Origin: Kappaphycus alvarezii | Lineage: Eukaryota; Rhodophyta; Florideophyceae; Gigartinales; Solieriaceae | DNA length: 64,000 bases | Assembly (NCBI GenBank): GCA_002205965.3 | Contig: NADL03000006.1 | Span: forward strand, 744,001-808,000 | Reading direction: 5' to 3' | In this document: positions 55,653 through 64,000 of the stretch, one piece after another | Layout of the letters: the number at the start of each line of letters is the position of its first letter | How positions within the stretch are numbered: position 1 is the stretch's first letter | Position numbers and translations under genes: made by a program | The notes under the pieces: generated by a model | The model's input: only the letters and a program-made list of their open reading frames with translations | Database searches by the model: none | Told to the model about the DNA's origin: nothing

Positions 55653-56270
55653 ACTTGGTATTGATGGGAAAGTTCGAAACGACCGCTCCCGATGTTGAGA
55701 ACGGCAAGGATTTAACAGACGCGAACATCAAGACTAACTACAAGTCATTTGATACCTTATCTGGTGATACCGAAGTGGATCGCTCGATTATTGAGAAAGA
55801 CCTTGTTAGCTTCTCTATTCTGATGCATATATCGCCAACGCTGACGCTCGAATCACCCACTTCTGTTCCGATTTAATTGAACAGCTCGAAGAAGTCGGCT
55901 GTGGTGATTTCCAAACTGAAAACATGAAGAATACTGTATCACTTCCTCTAGTTTACGTCGTTCCGGTCACTCTAAAGCGCTAAATGCGTAAGAGAGTAAG
56001 CTTCGATGAGAACTTGGAAAAGAACGTTCGCAAGTTCATCAAGCTCTTGTATCACGAAGGCGTCACCTGCCAAGCTTATGCTGCAATTGAGACCATAAAG
56101 GCTAGTAAAGGCCCTTCTTTGTCGACCGACCGCTCGGAAAAGCAGATCAACGGCAAACCAAAAGTTCAAGCGCCTCTGCTGCCAAAAAATCTTTTAGAAT
56201 GGAGGACCCTCTTTTTCTCTGGGATAACATCGCAGGAAAGGCCTCCTTCAATACCTTCGACATTGTAAGG
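55653..56270 (+). pseudogene. gypsy-1 gag-like region
   Basis: Open from MGKFETTAPDVENGKDLTDA through frame 55595-55876. In another phase ITHFCSDLIEQLEEVGCGDF (about 55850-55910) and frame 55984-56268 (FDENLEKNVRKFIKLLYHEG) continue. The position between 5' LTR and protease, and the charged helical character, support gag. A CxxC zinc knuckle is not preserved. Confidence 0.55.
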
Positions 56271-56279
56271 AATGCCGTA

Positions 56280-57030
56280 AGGAGGAGAAGGACCGACTCT
56301 TCGAGCTTCACCGCCAAGAAAAGAACAAGTCAACTGACGCTTCGAAACCCGAGCTGAAAATTGATGTATTCAACGCTACATTTAGAGGTTCCTACCTAGT
56401 ATCATTATGCGCTCACAACTGCGCAGATGAAAACATTCTCGACTCTTTTACCACAAATACGATGAAGAAGGCTGCTGTCGAGCACAAAATGGAAACCCTC
56501 GTTAGACCTCGAGAATTTGAAATGGCTGCTAGCCTAGCGCATGGTAAGCCAGCTAAGATGAGATGCACCAAAGTCATTACTGTAGACATGGTATTCCATA
56601 TTCGCCATTGTTCCGCCCTAACTCTTCGAGGTGTACACTTTCTTGTTACCGAAGAAGCCGTCGGTGAGCCATTACTTGATCGCACCTTCCTCGAGTTCCT
56701 TGGTCTCAATACTCGTGAAATTCTGGCACCTGTCGCTGAGAAATATTCTGGCGTAGTAGTCATTCCCGAAATATTTCCGTCCTCCGCTGAACCAAAAGGG
56801 AAGGTTGCGAAAATCTTAGAAGGGGTACAACGCTTCAATGGTGGTGGCGACGACGCGGATCTTGACGACGATGACGGATGGATCGATCTTGGTCTTAAAG
56901 ACGCCAAAGATAAACGAAAGATTCTCGACCAAAAGTTGAACGAATCCAAGTCGCATGGAATGTCACTCAAAGGTCAGGAAAGTTTTCCCAAGCTTCTGAT
57001 CGAGCTAGATGATGTTATCAAGACTTAGCT
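56280..57030 (+). pseudogene. gypsy-1 aspartic protease region and linker
   Basis: A long open stretch to the stop at 57028. FRGSYLVSLCAHNCADENIL (about 56382-56441) sits where the DSGAD-N-i active site belongs, with the catalytic Asp apparently replaced (C-AD-N). EPLLDRTFLEFLGLNTREIL (56667-56726) matches the LGRP-LE-LG-------l block of this lineage, followed by acidic DDADLDDDDGW. One of the longest surviving frames of the element (188 codons from 56462). Confidence 0.65.
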
Positions 57031-57039
57031 GGAAAAGGG

Positions 57040-57760
57040 TGAACCTGCTGATACCGCTCCGCAGAAAGTTAACCTAAATCAGAACTGTACGCCTGTCCGA
57101 TCCAAACAGCGACTATATCCTCCGCCTAAGAAGGTGTTTATGACTCAATATGTGAATCAGCTTTTGTACCTGAGATTTGTTATGAATGCATCGTCTCCCG
57201 AGTGGGTTTCCAATCCACTCATCGTACCGTAACGTTCTTCTGTTATGTACAGGCTGGCTGTTGACTACATACCTGTCAAAAACGCGACGCTCCAGACCTT
57301 CTGGCCGATTCCGAACATCAAGGCGGAACTCGCTGACTCAAGAGTTGCGAAAGCATTCCCCTCTATCGACTTCTGCAGTGGTTGTCGGCAAGCACCTCTA
57401 CACCCGAACAGTCAACCTCTATTATCGTTTCTGACTCCGAATGGTTTTGTGATGCCAACTCAAACAACGCAAGATGGGACAAATTCAGCAGCCAACTTTC
57501 AATAAAAGGTTTCTGAATGCTTTACCGAACTTTGCGAAATTTTCAAAGCCTGGATTGACGATTTTATGATCTACGCATGTGAGGAAGAACAATTTCTCGA
57601 AATCTTGCACATGTTCCTCACCATTTTTTAAAATTGCATACTTGTTATCTCCCTGGTCAAGTCGGACTTCTACCGCGAGGAATCGTAACTGTTTAGGGGC
57701 GGATCATAGACGCAGACGTAACTGGATTCAGTCCCAAGAGAATTTACGGACTGCAAGACT
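57040..57760 (+). pseudogene. gypsy-1 reverse transcriptase
   Basis: CTPVRSKQRLYPPPKKVFMT (57089 on), SSPEWVSNPLIV, then in a new phase LAVDYIPVKNATLQTFWPIP (R--VDyRpvN--T----WPmP), FPSIDFCSGCRQAPLHPNSQ (the F-s-DF--gywQ-pL block), TPNGFVMPTQTTQDGTNSAA and the catalytic WIDDFMIYA at 57551-57577, intact. Frames shift at about 57240 and 57505. Later the KSDFYREE block (57660) matches the K--F--~v thumb. Confidence 0.85.
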
Positions 57761-57999
57761 GCGCTGCGCCCAAGTTTGCAGGTGAGCTCTATGAATTTTT
57801 CCATGGCGTTAGTTGCATCTCCTCGAGCGTTCCGTGATTCGCTGAACTTACAGATCCCCTTCATGACCCTTTGGAGGCTGCCTTCGCAAAGGCTGGAGAA
57901 AAGCGCAAGAAGAAGGCTATCGCAAAGATACCGCTCGCCAGCATTGGTTGGAACGACTTCCACGAGAATTCACTCTTGGATATTCAACATAAAATTCAA

Positions 58000-58560
58000 G
58001 AGCCTACCTAACTTGTCAATCGGGACCCAGATAAATTGCTTTGCGTACATACTGACGCATCCAAAAACACTGGGCTGTTTGTGCGACACAATATGGCAGC
58101 TGTGAACTCTTCAAGCCTTTGGTCGACCAATCACAAGAACCTCTTTCATTACTCAGTGCTGCTTCCTCCGAGCGAGAGGAAAATTTGTCTACGTACGAAC
58201 GTGAATCATATGCAGTATTTCAAGCATCGGAAAAGCTTAGCTCCTTTTTAGCCTGTGACGTTCCGACTCCTCGTATTCACCAATCATCGCAACTTGCTGT
58301 TCAGCTTCAGCTCTATCGCCATGGAGCCATCTCTTGGCAGATACGGTGCTAAAGCCACCTGCTATTCGCCGGGTGACGGCTACGGTTCCCTTCAGTGGTG
58401 TCAATATTCCTCCAGATTCTCTTGAGTTCGAATGGTCGTCCATTGAGGATATCAAGAAGTCCCAACCCGAGCACAGAGACGTTGCTCCGACGGCCGCTAG
58501 GACAAACGAGGCAGGGTTATTGCGTATCAAAGGGGCAGCATGAACACGTCACGATTGTGT
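58000..58560 (+). pseudogene. gypsy-1 RNase H
   Basis: LLCVHTDASKNTGLFVRHN (about 58036-58090) is the TDAS start of RNase H. After a phase change, FVYVRT and YAVFQASEKL mark the E--A----- helix. In another phase LLVFTNHRNLLFSFSSI (about 58265) corresponds to the l-TDH-NL block with Asp replaced by Asn. The region after 58340 is a linker. Confidence 0.75.
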
Positions 58561-58739
58561 AGACCTCAAGCTCCGCCTTCTCACCGTTGCTCATGCTGGT
58601 CCTGCTGGTCACCGAGGTGCCAAATCGACGCTAAACGCACTTCGGCAGCACTTCCACTGGATCAATCTTCGCGACGATGTTCGAAAAAACGTAGCTTCCT
58701 GCTTACTTCTTGTTCCCGCGAAGAGTTTAAATAAGATTC

Positions 58740-59475
58740 CACGTCCCTGTCAACCATGTTTAACGCTACGAAGCCTAACAAGATCATTCATTTCGATTAT
58801 CTCTATCTTGGCGAAGGCGATGATGACAACAAGTAAGTTCTAGTTTTCAAAGACGACCTAAGTGGGTACTGCCGGCTGGAACCAACTATCTCCGCCAACG
58901 CAGAACGGGCAGAAGAGGTACTATAAAGATGAAGCCGAGTCTCTACGACGCCAATGAAGTGGTTATGTGACCAAGGCTCACACTTCAAGAACGAAATAAT
59001 AAAGAACATGGCTTCTACGCACCGCATCAAGCACAACTTCACTGTTGTTTATTTCCCTTAGGTTAACGGTACAATTGAGTCGCTCATGCGCTCTGTCCTT
59101 TCCGTTAGTGGCGCTTTGATTGCAGAGCTGAAACTTGCTCCACAGAAATGGATCTCTGTCACCCCGATTGTCGCCTCCGCTCTTAATGAAACGAGCCTGG
59201 ATCGACTTGGAAAACGCCCTGATGGAATAGCACTGAGCCTTCTCGAATTCGTAACCGGTATCACTCCAAGCCGCGCCCTACTTCGCATCTTTCGTAACGA
59301 CCCAAATGCCAACGAGAACGAGACCATAAGCCAAGCACGAGCCATGCAAGTTCTAGCTATCCAAGAACTGCAAATCGCTCTCGACAACATCCACTACTCG
59401 CTCTGTAACCTATCGCCGAGAGCGAGACATTGCCGTGCACAACAGGGCCACGAAATTTGTCACTCCTTTACTTGA
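58740..59475 (+). pseudogene. gypsy-1 integrase
   Basis: IIHFDYLYLGEGDDDNK (58786 on, first catalytic Asp), VLVFKDDLSGYCRLEPTIS, WLCDQGSHFKNEIIKNMAST (CDQG at 58966-58977, second Asp), VNGTIESLMRSVLSVSGALI (catalytic Glu in GTIES, about 59062-59082), LKLAPQKWISVTPIVASALN and FVTGITPSRAL. The second half is an uninterrupted 129-codon frame (59086-59475). The upstream HHCC zinc finger is scrambled near 58540-58740. Confidence 0.85.
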
Positions 59476-59935
59476 AATTGGAGACTTCATCCTTGTTAGC
59501 CGCTCAAACGATCGTGGCCACAAATGCGTTTCAAATGGTATGGACCTTGTCGAATCATAAAGATTATCAGTCCTCTGGTCTACAATGTTTCAAGTCTCAA
59601 CGGTTCTAAGACTGAGCAAGTACACTGCGCACGGCTGATCAAGTATCGCGACTCGTTACTCGGTGAGCCAGTTCCAGACGACTTGCTGGAATTTGCCGAT
59701 ATACCGTAACAGCGCTACGAGATTTTTGAGATGATTATGGAGTGCGAGAAGCACCTGATGGTCTGTTCTTCCAAGTTCAATAGGGAGTTCTACCGGACAG
59801 ACGTGACTGGACCTGGCAACCCATCGCTGAACTTCACGATGGTAGTCTCGACATGGTATCCGAATCCTTCCGCATGTTAGATCGCAATAAATCTACAGTC
59901 AACAAAATCAAGCTCCAGCCCGACATTTTCTAAGT
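59476..59935 (+). pseudogene. gypsy-1 integrase C-terminus and chromodomain-like end
   Basis: Frame 59524-59709: MRFKWYGPCRIIKIISPLVY and QVHCARLIKYRDSLL, the K--~r-~GP-~v ... vH--rL--Y barrel. Then, out of phase, a W-P--eL block near 59810 and HDGSLDMVSESFRMLDRNKS (about 59839), typical of the chromodomain-like end in this lineage. Ends at a stop near 59932; 110 bp separate it from the 3' LTR. Confidence 0.75.
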
Positions 59936-60043
59936 GCTATCACCCTCAATGCTCGATAGAACTCATGGAGGCATTATGGCCAGCCTGCATAATACAAATT
60001 TTTCCTTTCCTTACAACACCATAGATTTATCATTTTTTAATAT

Positions 60044-60250
60044 CATAGAACTACCTTAGAATTAGATATATGATCCAACTCACACCGAAATAAAACACCC
60101 TAACTTGCCGACGGTTGGGGTATCGCGGAAGAGGGAGAGAGCTGACCGGACCTCCCGAAAACGTATCGCCCTACTCCCTTGCTATCGCCCATCCACAGGA
60201 GAGCTTCCGTGAAGCACCGAAAAGGGAGTCTGAATCTGCTGCTGGCCACA
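60044..60250 (+). repeat. gypsy-1 3' LTR (207 bp)
   Basis: Partner of 55106-55312, same length. Begins CATAGAACTACC (TG mutated to CA) and ends GGCCACA. Shares GAAATAAAACACCC, CGACGGTTGGGGTAT and CCACAGGAGAGCT with the 5' copy; differences are scattered. Confidence 0.85.
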
Positions 60251-60400
60251 ATTTTCACGGTCAACTGCGGCCTTAGCAACCACTCGAAGGCATTGGCGGC
60301 ATCTTCATCAGTAAACACATCTGTATGGACGCGTGATAGCTGGGTGTGCGGCACGCTGGGTGCAGATGGAACTGTGGCAAGGAAATATGAGTGCAATTAT
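60251..60400 (-). pseudogene. Harbinger-like transposase (H1), N-terminal part beyond gypsy-1
   Basis: Minus frame 60396-60251 reads SRVHTDVFTDEDAANAFEWL and LRPQLTVKI, then hits the LTR. In H2 a similar acidic N-terminal stretch (FPDSDSEKDRD ... IFDAFFANGG) precedes the MTNF block. In H1 the corresponding MKNF block lies at 55060, on the other side of gypsy-1. This supports insertion of gypsy-1 into H1 rather than adjacency. Confidence 0.6.
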
Positions 60401-61379
60401 GCAAAAAGTTAAGTACGGCACCAAAACTCTCTGTATTCAAAATGAGTGAGTGATTTCCGAAACGAATGCGTCACTTGTGATATTCAAATTATTCAAATTG
60501 AATTGCGTTTGTACCATCGAATAGGGCGGGCGCCACGTATTTGTGCACATAATCAATCTACGGTTTTAGTACCCAACCTCTACATTATTTTTTATTATTT
60601 ACGTGCAGATGAACTATAATACTGTATGGATACCTTGTCTCAGGAAATAATTGGCTCTTTCAGTGTGCTTGCGGCAGCTAAATGAAAGCTATATTGCACT
60701 GTGAATTAGGTAATCACTGCAAAGACTGAGTAAATGTGTAAACCCCAATATTTCATCAAAAAGAGACCTTTTTTTTTAAAAAGATCAGCAATTGAATAAA
60801 GTAAGGTGTAATTACAAAAAACAATTCCGTGTTCTCAGAAATTTTTTCTGGATAAATTGGGTTTTTTTCGATAGGGGGGCAACTATAATAATAGGTGAAT
60901 AAATGAGTAGAATAATCGTCCTTCTGCAGTAATACTGTAGAGAGGTGGTCCCGCCAGAACATGTTTCAAACAAAATGCCCCAGGCTCGAAATTAGAAAAT
61001 GGCTGGTTAAGTAGGGTCCAAGCGAGCTCGGAACAACGTCCTGAATGTATTTTCAAATAAAGAAACAAGGCATAACAATTCCGGTGAAATAAACATTCCT
61101 GGAAATTACATTTTTTCATACACGGAGTAATCTGGGGTGTTTATTATTATCATGACGCATCACATTCCTTTAGAAAAAACAATCATTTAACATAACAAGC
61201 GCAGCATTTTCAGGACTTCTGATAAAAACGACTCAGGAACTACTCCGAATCTAAGGTAGACTGGCGCATGGGCAAATCGATACACATCTTGAGACGACTA
61301 AGATAATTTTTCGGTGGTAGTTTACGCTTCTTCACAGATTACGTTCCCACTCTAAACTGACAGTTTTTGACTTTCTGTA
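60401..61379. other. AT-rich spacer, no gene recognised
   Basis: Frames 60962-60756 and 61119-60883 (-) are short and AT-biased. Terminal inverted repeats of the neighbouring Harbinger elements may lie here, but I could not delimit them. Confidence 0.45.
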
Positions 61380-62420
61380 CTACTCCCTATCACCGCACCG
61401 AAGCGGATTGTCCATAATGTGAAGGCTAGTAAGCGAGACACATAAAGTCAAAAAAAATCGCAGGCTCATTCCATTTGTACTTCAGCGAAATTATTGCCCA
61501 CAGAAAACATATACGTCCAAAACATTTTCCCTCGATAATGCGATCGAAAGATCTCTTCTTATTTTCTGCTTCATCTTCAATTGTTAAGAGACCATGGGCG
61601 GGATTCTTCTTCGGTTAAATAGCTCTACATAGCTCCATAGCCCCTTTATATGCCTTTTCAGTGAGCACAGCCCACTGGTCGGATTTTCTTCGTCGAAAGG
61701 CCCAAAGTCACCAATATCTTTCTGGTCAGTTTTTTGTATAAGGAGTACTTATAAAATGCCTGTTATGTATTGAAATTTTCGATATAAAACACAGATCCCG
61801 CATAGTGCTTACTGCTGTAAATGGCCAACCCATCGGGCAAAACGGAATCCTCCAGCTTGTAACCTTACATGTGATGCTTTCCAGAGAAGTTTTTTCGCAC
61901 TTCTAAATTTTCGGTTGGGCGGTTACATTGCTGAAATGTCATATCGATAGCTTGGCTTGCGTAAGGATGAGATTTACACACTTTTTTTCATTAGGCGAAA
62001 CATCGGACACACATCCTCAAAGACAGCAATTGAGCTGCTAACTAAGAACTCAGAAAGGCACGGAATAAGTTTCATAATGAGGCGCTCAAAAGTTGGACCC
62101 TTAATTCGGACCATCCTTCCCAGAGATTTCCACTGACCACTTTTTTCACAACCATTAAAGCCATAAGAAAACACTTTTTGCTGTGAACGTAGACCTACGG
62201 CCTCCATCCACATTCCATGTCGTTATAATGTGCTCATGCACCGTCCTATACAAGTCCCAAACGTTCACATCGAAGTTCGTCATTTGGAGAATAGTCCTTG
62301 AGCCTCCATTGGCGAAGAAAGCATCGAAAATTAGGGAGTCTCTATCCTTTTCAGAGTCGGAGTCAGGAAATATGTGGGATGAAATGTACTAATCCAAGTC
62401 CTTGGGTGTGAGAACTACAT
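61380..62420 (-). pseudogene. Harbinger-like transposase (H2), nearly full length
   Basis: Minus strand from 62395: HIFPDSDSEKDRDSLIFDAF, GGSRTILQMTNFDVNVWDLY and TTWNVDGGRRSTFTAKSVF (62340-62180). A phase shift leads to FSYGFNGCEKSGQWKSLGRM and GPTFERLIMKLIPCLSEF (62160-62040). Then IDMTFQQCNRPTENL (first Asp, about 61945), NFSGKHHM-GYKLEDSVLPD, AIYSSKHYAGSV (second block), SFDRIIEGKCFGRIYVF (catalytic Glu region, about 61560) and a LTSLHIMDNPLRCGD-type end near 61395. All the usual blocks are present in order, unlike H1, but with several stops and frameshifts. Confidence 0.85.
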
Positions 62421-62656
62421 CAGTAATAATAGAGAGTGCATTGCTGGCATCAGAGGAGGATATTTGCTGCATTTTGCGAAGGGGAAGGTATGGTGTCGTC
62501 GTGTAGACCCACCTTTTTTGATATTCTGCTCAGTCTTTGCGCAATATTCGAGTATTTGCGGTTTTCTAATACAGTACTGTAGATCCTAAGAAGAAGAAAT
62601 TTAAAGCATTCAGCATCTACTGGGGACTGCGCACGTCGTAACTATACGGCTAAGAT

Positions 62657-63420
62657 CTAACCAGATGTACCTCGTCGTCCATGCGCATCGGGGCTCGGGA
62701 CAGGATAGGTTGAGCAATGGATGACCAGAGGTGAACTCAGTCGCTGGTAGATTCGGCGGCGGATAACGCCAGGTGTCGAGTGACACTTGGACGCGATCCG
62801 CGGAACTAACTCCTCGATGAACGCAATTGTACGAGGGGAAGGGGCACCCAGGGAATCAAACGCCAGAGGTCGAAAACATGAAGTTCGGCGTATAAGGCGC
62901 AGAAGATGGGCCAGTTGAGGGAGCGGGGAGGCGTCGGGCGAGGCTGCGTTCCAGAGTTGTAACCTTGTCGCGGGGCGCCAGTTCAGCAGCGCCACCGGCA
63001 ACCTGGGTCGCCTTGGTGCAAACTGCGGCCTTGAACGGTGAGACAACAGTGATGTCACACGCAATGGGGCGCAACGTTGTGCCTTCCGGGGTTGGGGGAG
63101 GTTGTACCAGGATATCGGCGGGCCTGAGCTCAGTGCCCGGGACGAGGGGCGGCACCTCGTGCCGAGTATCCAGACCCGCGGCGCGGGTAACGTGCGTCCA
63201 AACGCAAACAGAGCGAGTTATGGCGGTGACGACGGCCGAAGCCAGGGCAGCAGGGTCGGCGGCGTGATCCCCGGGGGTGTCCAAGGGGTGGTCACAGTGG
63301 TGGCAGTTGAGGGCATGGAGTCATCATACACTGGCAGTCCGAGGTTACGGCGGAGCATGGTCTGCCAGTGTGTGGTGTGCACCTTCGATCCTGCTACAGA
63401 GTTTGAATATATTCTCTAGA
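62657..63420 (-). pseudogene. RLE-C non-LTR retrotransposon 3' end with restriction-like endonuclease
   Basis: Minus frame 63284-62856: TELRPADILVQPPP then IACDITVVSPFKAAV (catalytic-type Asp, about 63070-63045), AGGAAELAPRDKVTTLE with the Lys. After a frame change, 63064-62657 continues CFRPLAFDSLGAPSPRTIAF, IEELVPRIASKCH and a helical end RRRIYQRLSSPLVIH. The RPADI-v ... A-DitV-sP ... K ... f-PLa-dslGa order is the endonuclease of RLE-class non-LTR elements. It is very GC-rich, sharply distinct from the flanks. No RT upstream (truncated). Its 3' end points left; RLE-D beyond 63530 points right. Confidence 0.75.
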
Positions 63421-63539
63421 AAAATGCAAAGTGCTGAAATCTTTGCAACGTTCGCAGTACGGTAAACCAACCCAGTCTAATCAAATTAGGCCTCTTTAGG
63501 CCTCGTCTGCGCTATTGCTTTCATCAAGAAACTTTTTTA

Positions 63540-63906
63540 AGTAAACCATCCCGGTAGCGTATGACATCACATTCCCCTCGCATTTCCAACAGTGCTTTCT
63601 TTCCAAGGGAGCCCGGGAAGCGCGCGCTGCCGCCAATGCTGCGGAACGACGGAAGCTGAGGGAATTTTCGCCGGCATTCCTGGCCAAGCTTTACCTGCAC
63701 GCCCGCAACTCGGGTAGCATTTTGTGCAGCTAGTCTTCGACTCCTTGGGATGCTCTTCGGCGACCACATCTGAGGTGGTGGACGAGTACGCCGCTGTCAT
63801 CGCGGCCCGTATCAGAAGCTCTAAGGCGAAGGTGTTATGTCGGCTTCATCAAAAGCTGAGCTATGCCATTTGGTCCACGTGTGCAGCTTGGGAGATTGGT
63901 CGGTAG
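63540..63906 (+). pseudogene. RLE-D non-LTR retrotransposon 3' end with restriction-like endonuclease
   Basis: Plus strand: PVAYDITFPSHFQQCFLSKG (63550 on; catalytic-type Asp in YDITFP), AREARAAANAAERRKLREFS (Lys of the core), then after a frameshift near 63730 QLVFDSLGCSSATTSEVVDE, AAVIAARIRSSKAKVLCRLH and IWSTCAAWEIGR before a stop at 63904. It aligns in plan with RLE-C but differs in sequence, so it is another family or subfamily. The start at 63540 is in mid-domain, so the 5' part is lost. Sequence after 63906 is presumably its 3' UTR and runs to the window edge. Confidence 0.72.
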
Positions 63907-64000
63907 TCCGCAACATGCAAATGTTTGCCTCCCCCTCCAAAGCTAGTTCAATTTAGTGGTCCTGCACGTTGCGCTTCCCTAGTCTGTTGATAAAGCGCAC

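Larger units (their letters stand above)
55106..60250 (+). mobile_element. Ty3/gypsy retrotransposon (gypsy-1), 5.1 kb, with 207-bp LTRs
   Basis: Two 207-bp direct repeats (55106-55312, 60044-60250) enclose gag, protease, RT, RNase H, integrase and a chromodomain-like tail in Ty3/gypsy order. The LTRs are about 80% identical by eye, so the insertion is much older than copia-1. Stops and frameshifts interrupt all domains. It lies inside the Harbinger-like H1, whose N-terminal codons resume at 60251. No target-site duplication is visible (GCCAT against ATTTT). The RT texture (WPIPNI, WIDDFMIYA) is that of the oomycete-type gypsy lineage. Confidence 0.88.

Noticed and set aside
56413..56970. 185-codon minus-strand frame
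   Set aside because: Antisense to the gypsy-1 protease/linker frame, which fits the element order; the minus frame is Ser/Arg-rich with no motif.
1..64000. A defence, toxin or metabolic gene system
   Set aside because: Every coding region I could identify belongs to a transposable element; nothing resembles a host pathway, secondary-metabolite cluster or effector family with enough evidence to name.

Overview
This window is a transposable-element graveyard in a gene-poor, AT-rich eukaryotic chromosome. I recognise no host housekeeping gene, rRNA, tRNA gene, CRISPR array or bacterial operon. The best lineage guess is an oomycete-like stramenopile. The Harbinger transposases at 54-62 kb, the Ty3/gypsy element at 55-60 kb and the Myb-like protein at 48 kb all resemble families I know from Phytophthora relatives. 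That is inference from protein resemblance only. Almost every coding region carries stops and frameshifts, so nearly all calls are pseudogenes. Layout, left to right. 0-12.5 kb: AT-rich DNA with only short remnants of one non-LTR retrotransposon family (called RLE-A here; it ends in a restriction-like endonuclease domain), plus a 41-bp repeat shared by 8.4 and 9.8 kb. 12.5-14.3 kb: a GC-rich island with two 5'-truncated RLE-type elements head to head. 16.0-21.7 kb: an RLE-A element split by a 4,402-bp Ty1/copia element with 298-bp LTRs and a CTCAC target-site duplication; an inverted RLE-A 3' end abuts it. 21.8-30.2 kb: R1 LTR fragments, a Tc1/mariner pseudogene, possible tRNA-derived SINE pieces and a second, older copia element. 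31-38 kb: a chromovirus-like Ty3/gypsy element whose reverse transcriptase is split by an 815-bp solo LTR (R1) with a CTATC duplication. 39.6-42.6 kb: a LINE with another R1 copy inside it. 46.9-48.6 kb: a PIF/Harbinger transposase convergent with a Myb/SANT-like gene. 49.1-49.9 kb: a degenerate minisatellite. 54.2-60.4 kb: a Harbinger element split by a Ty3/gypsy element with 207-bp LTRs. 61.4-62.4 kb: a nearly full-length Harbinger pseudogene. 62.7-63.9 kb: another divergent pair of RLE-type non-LTR ends. The main story is nesting, which allows relative dating. Three young-on-old insertions can be read directly, two of them with exact target-site duplications. The most unusual pattern is that RLE-type non-LTR elements occur three times as divergent, 5'-truncated pairs with 3' ends pointing outward. 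This may reflect paired target-primed reverse transcription at both ends of one DNA break.
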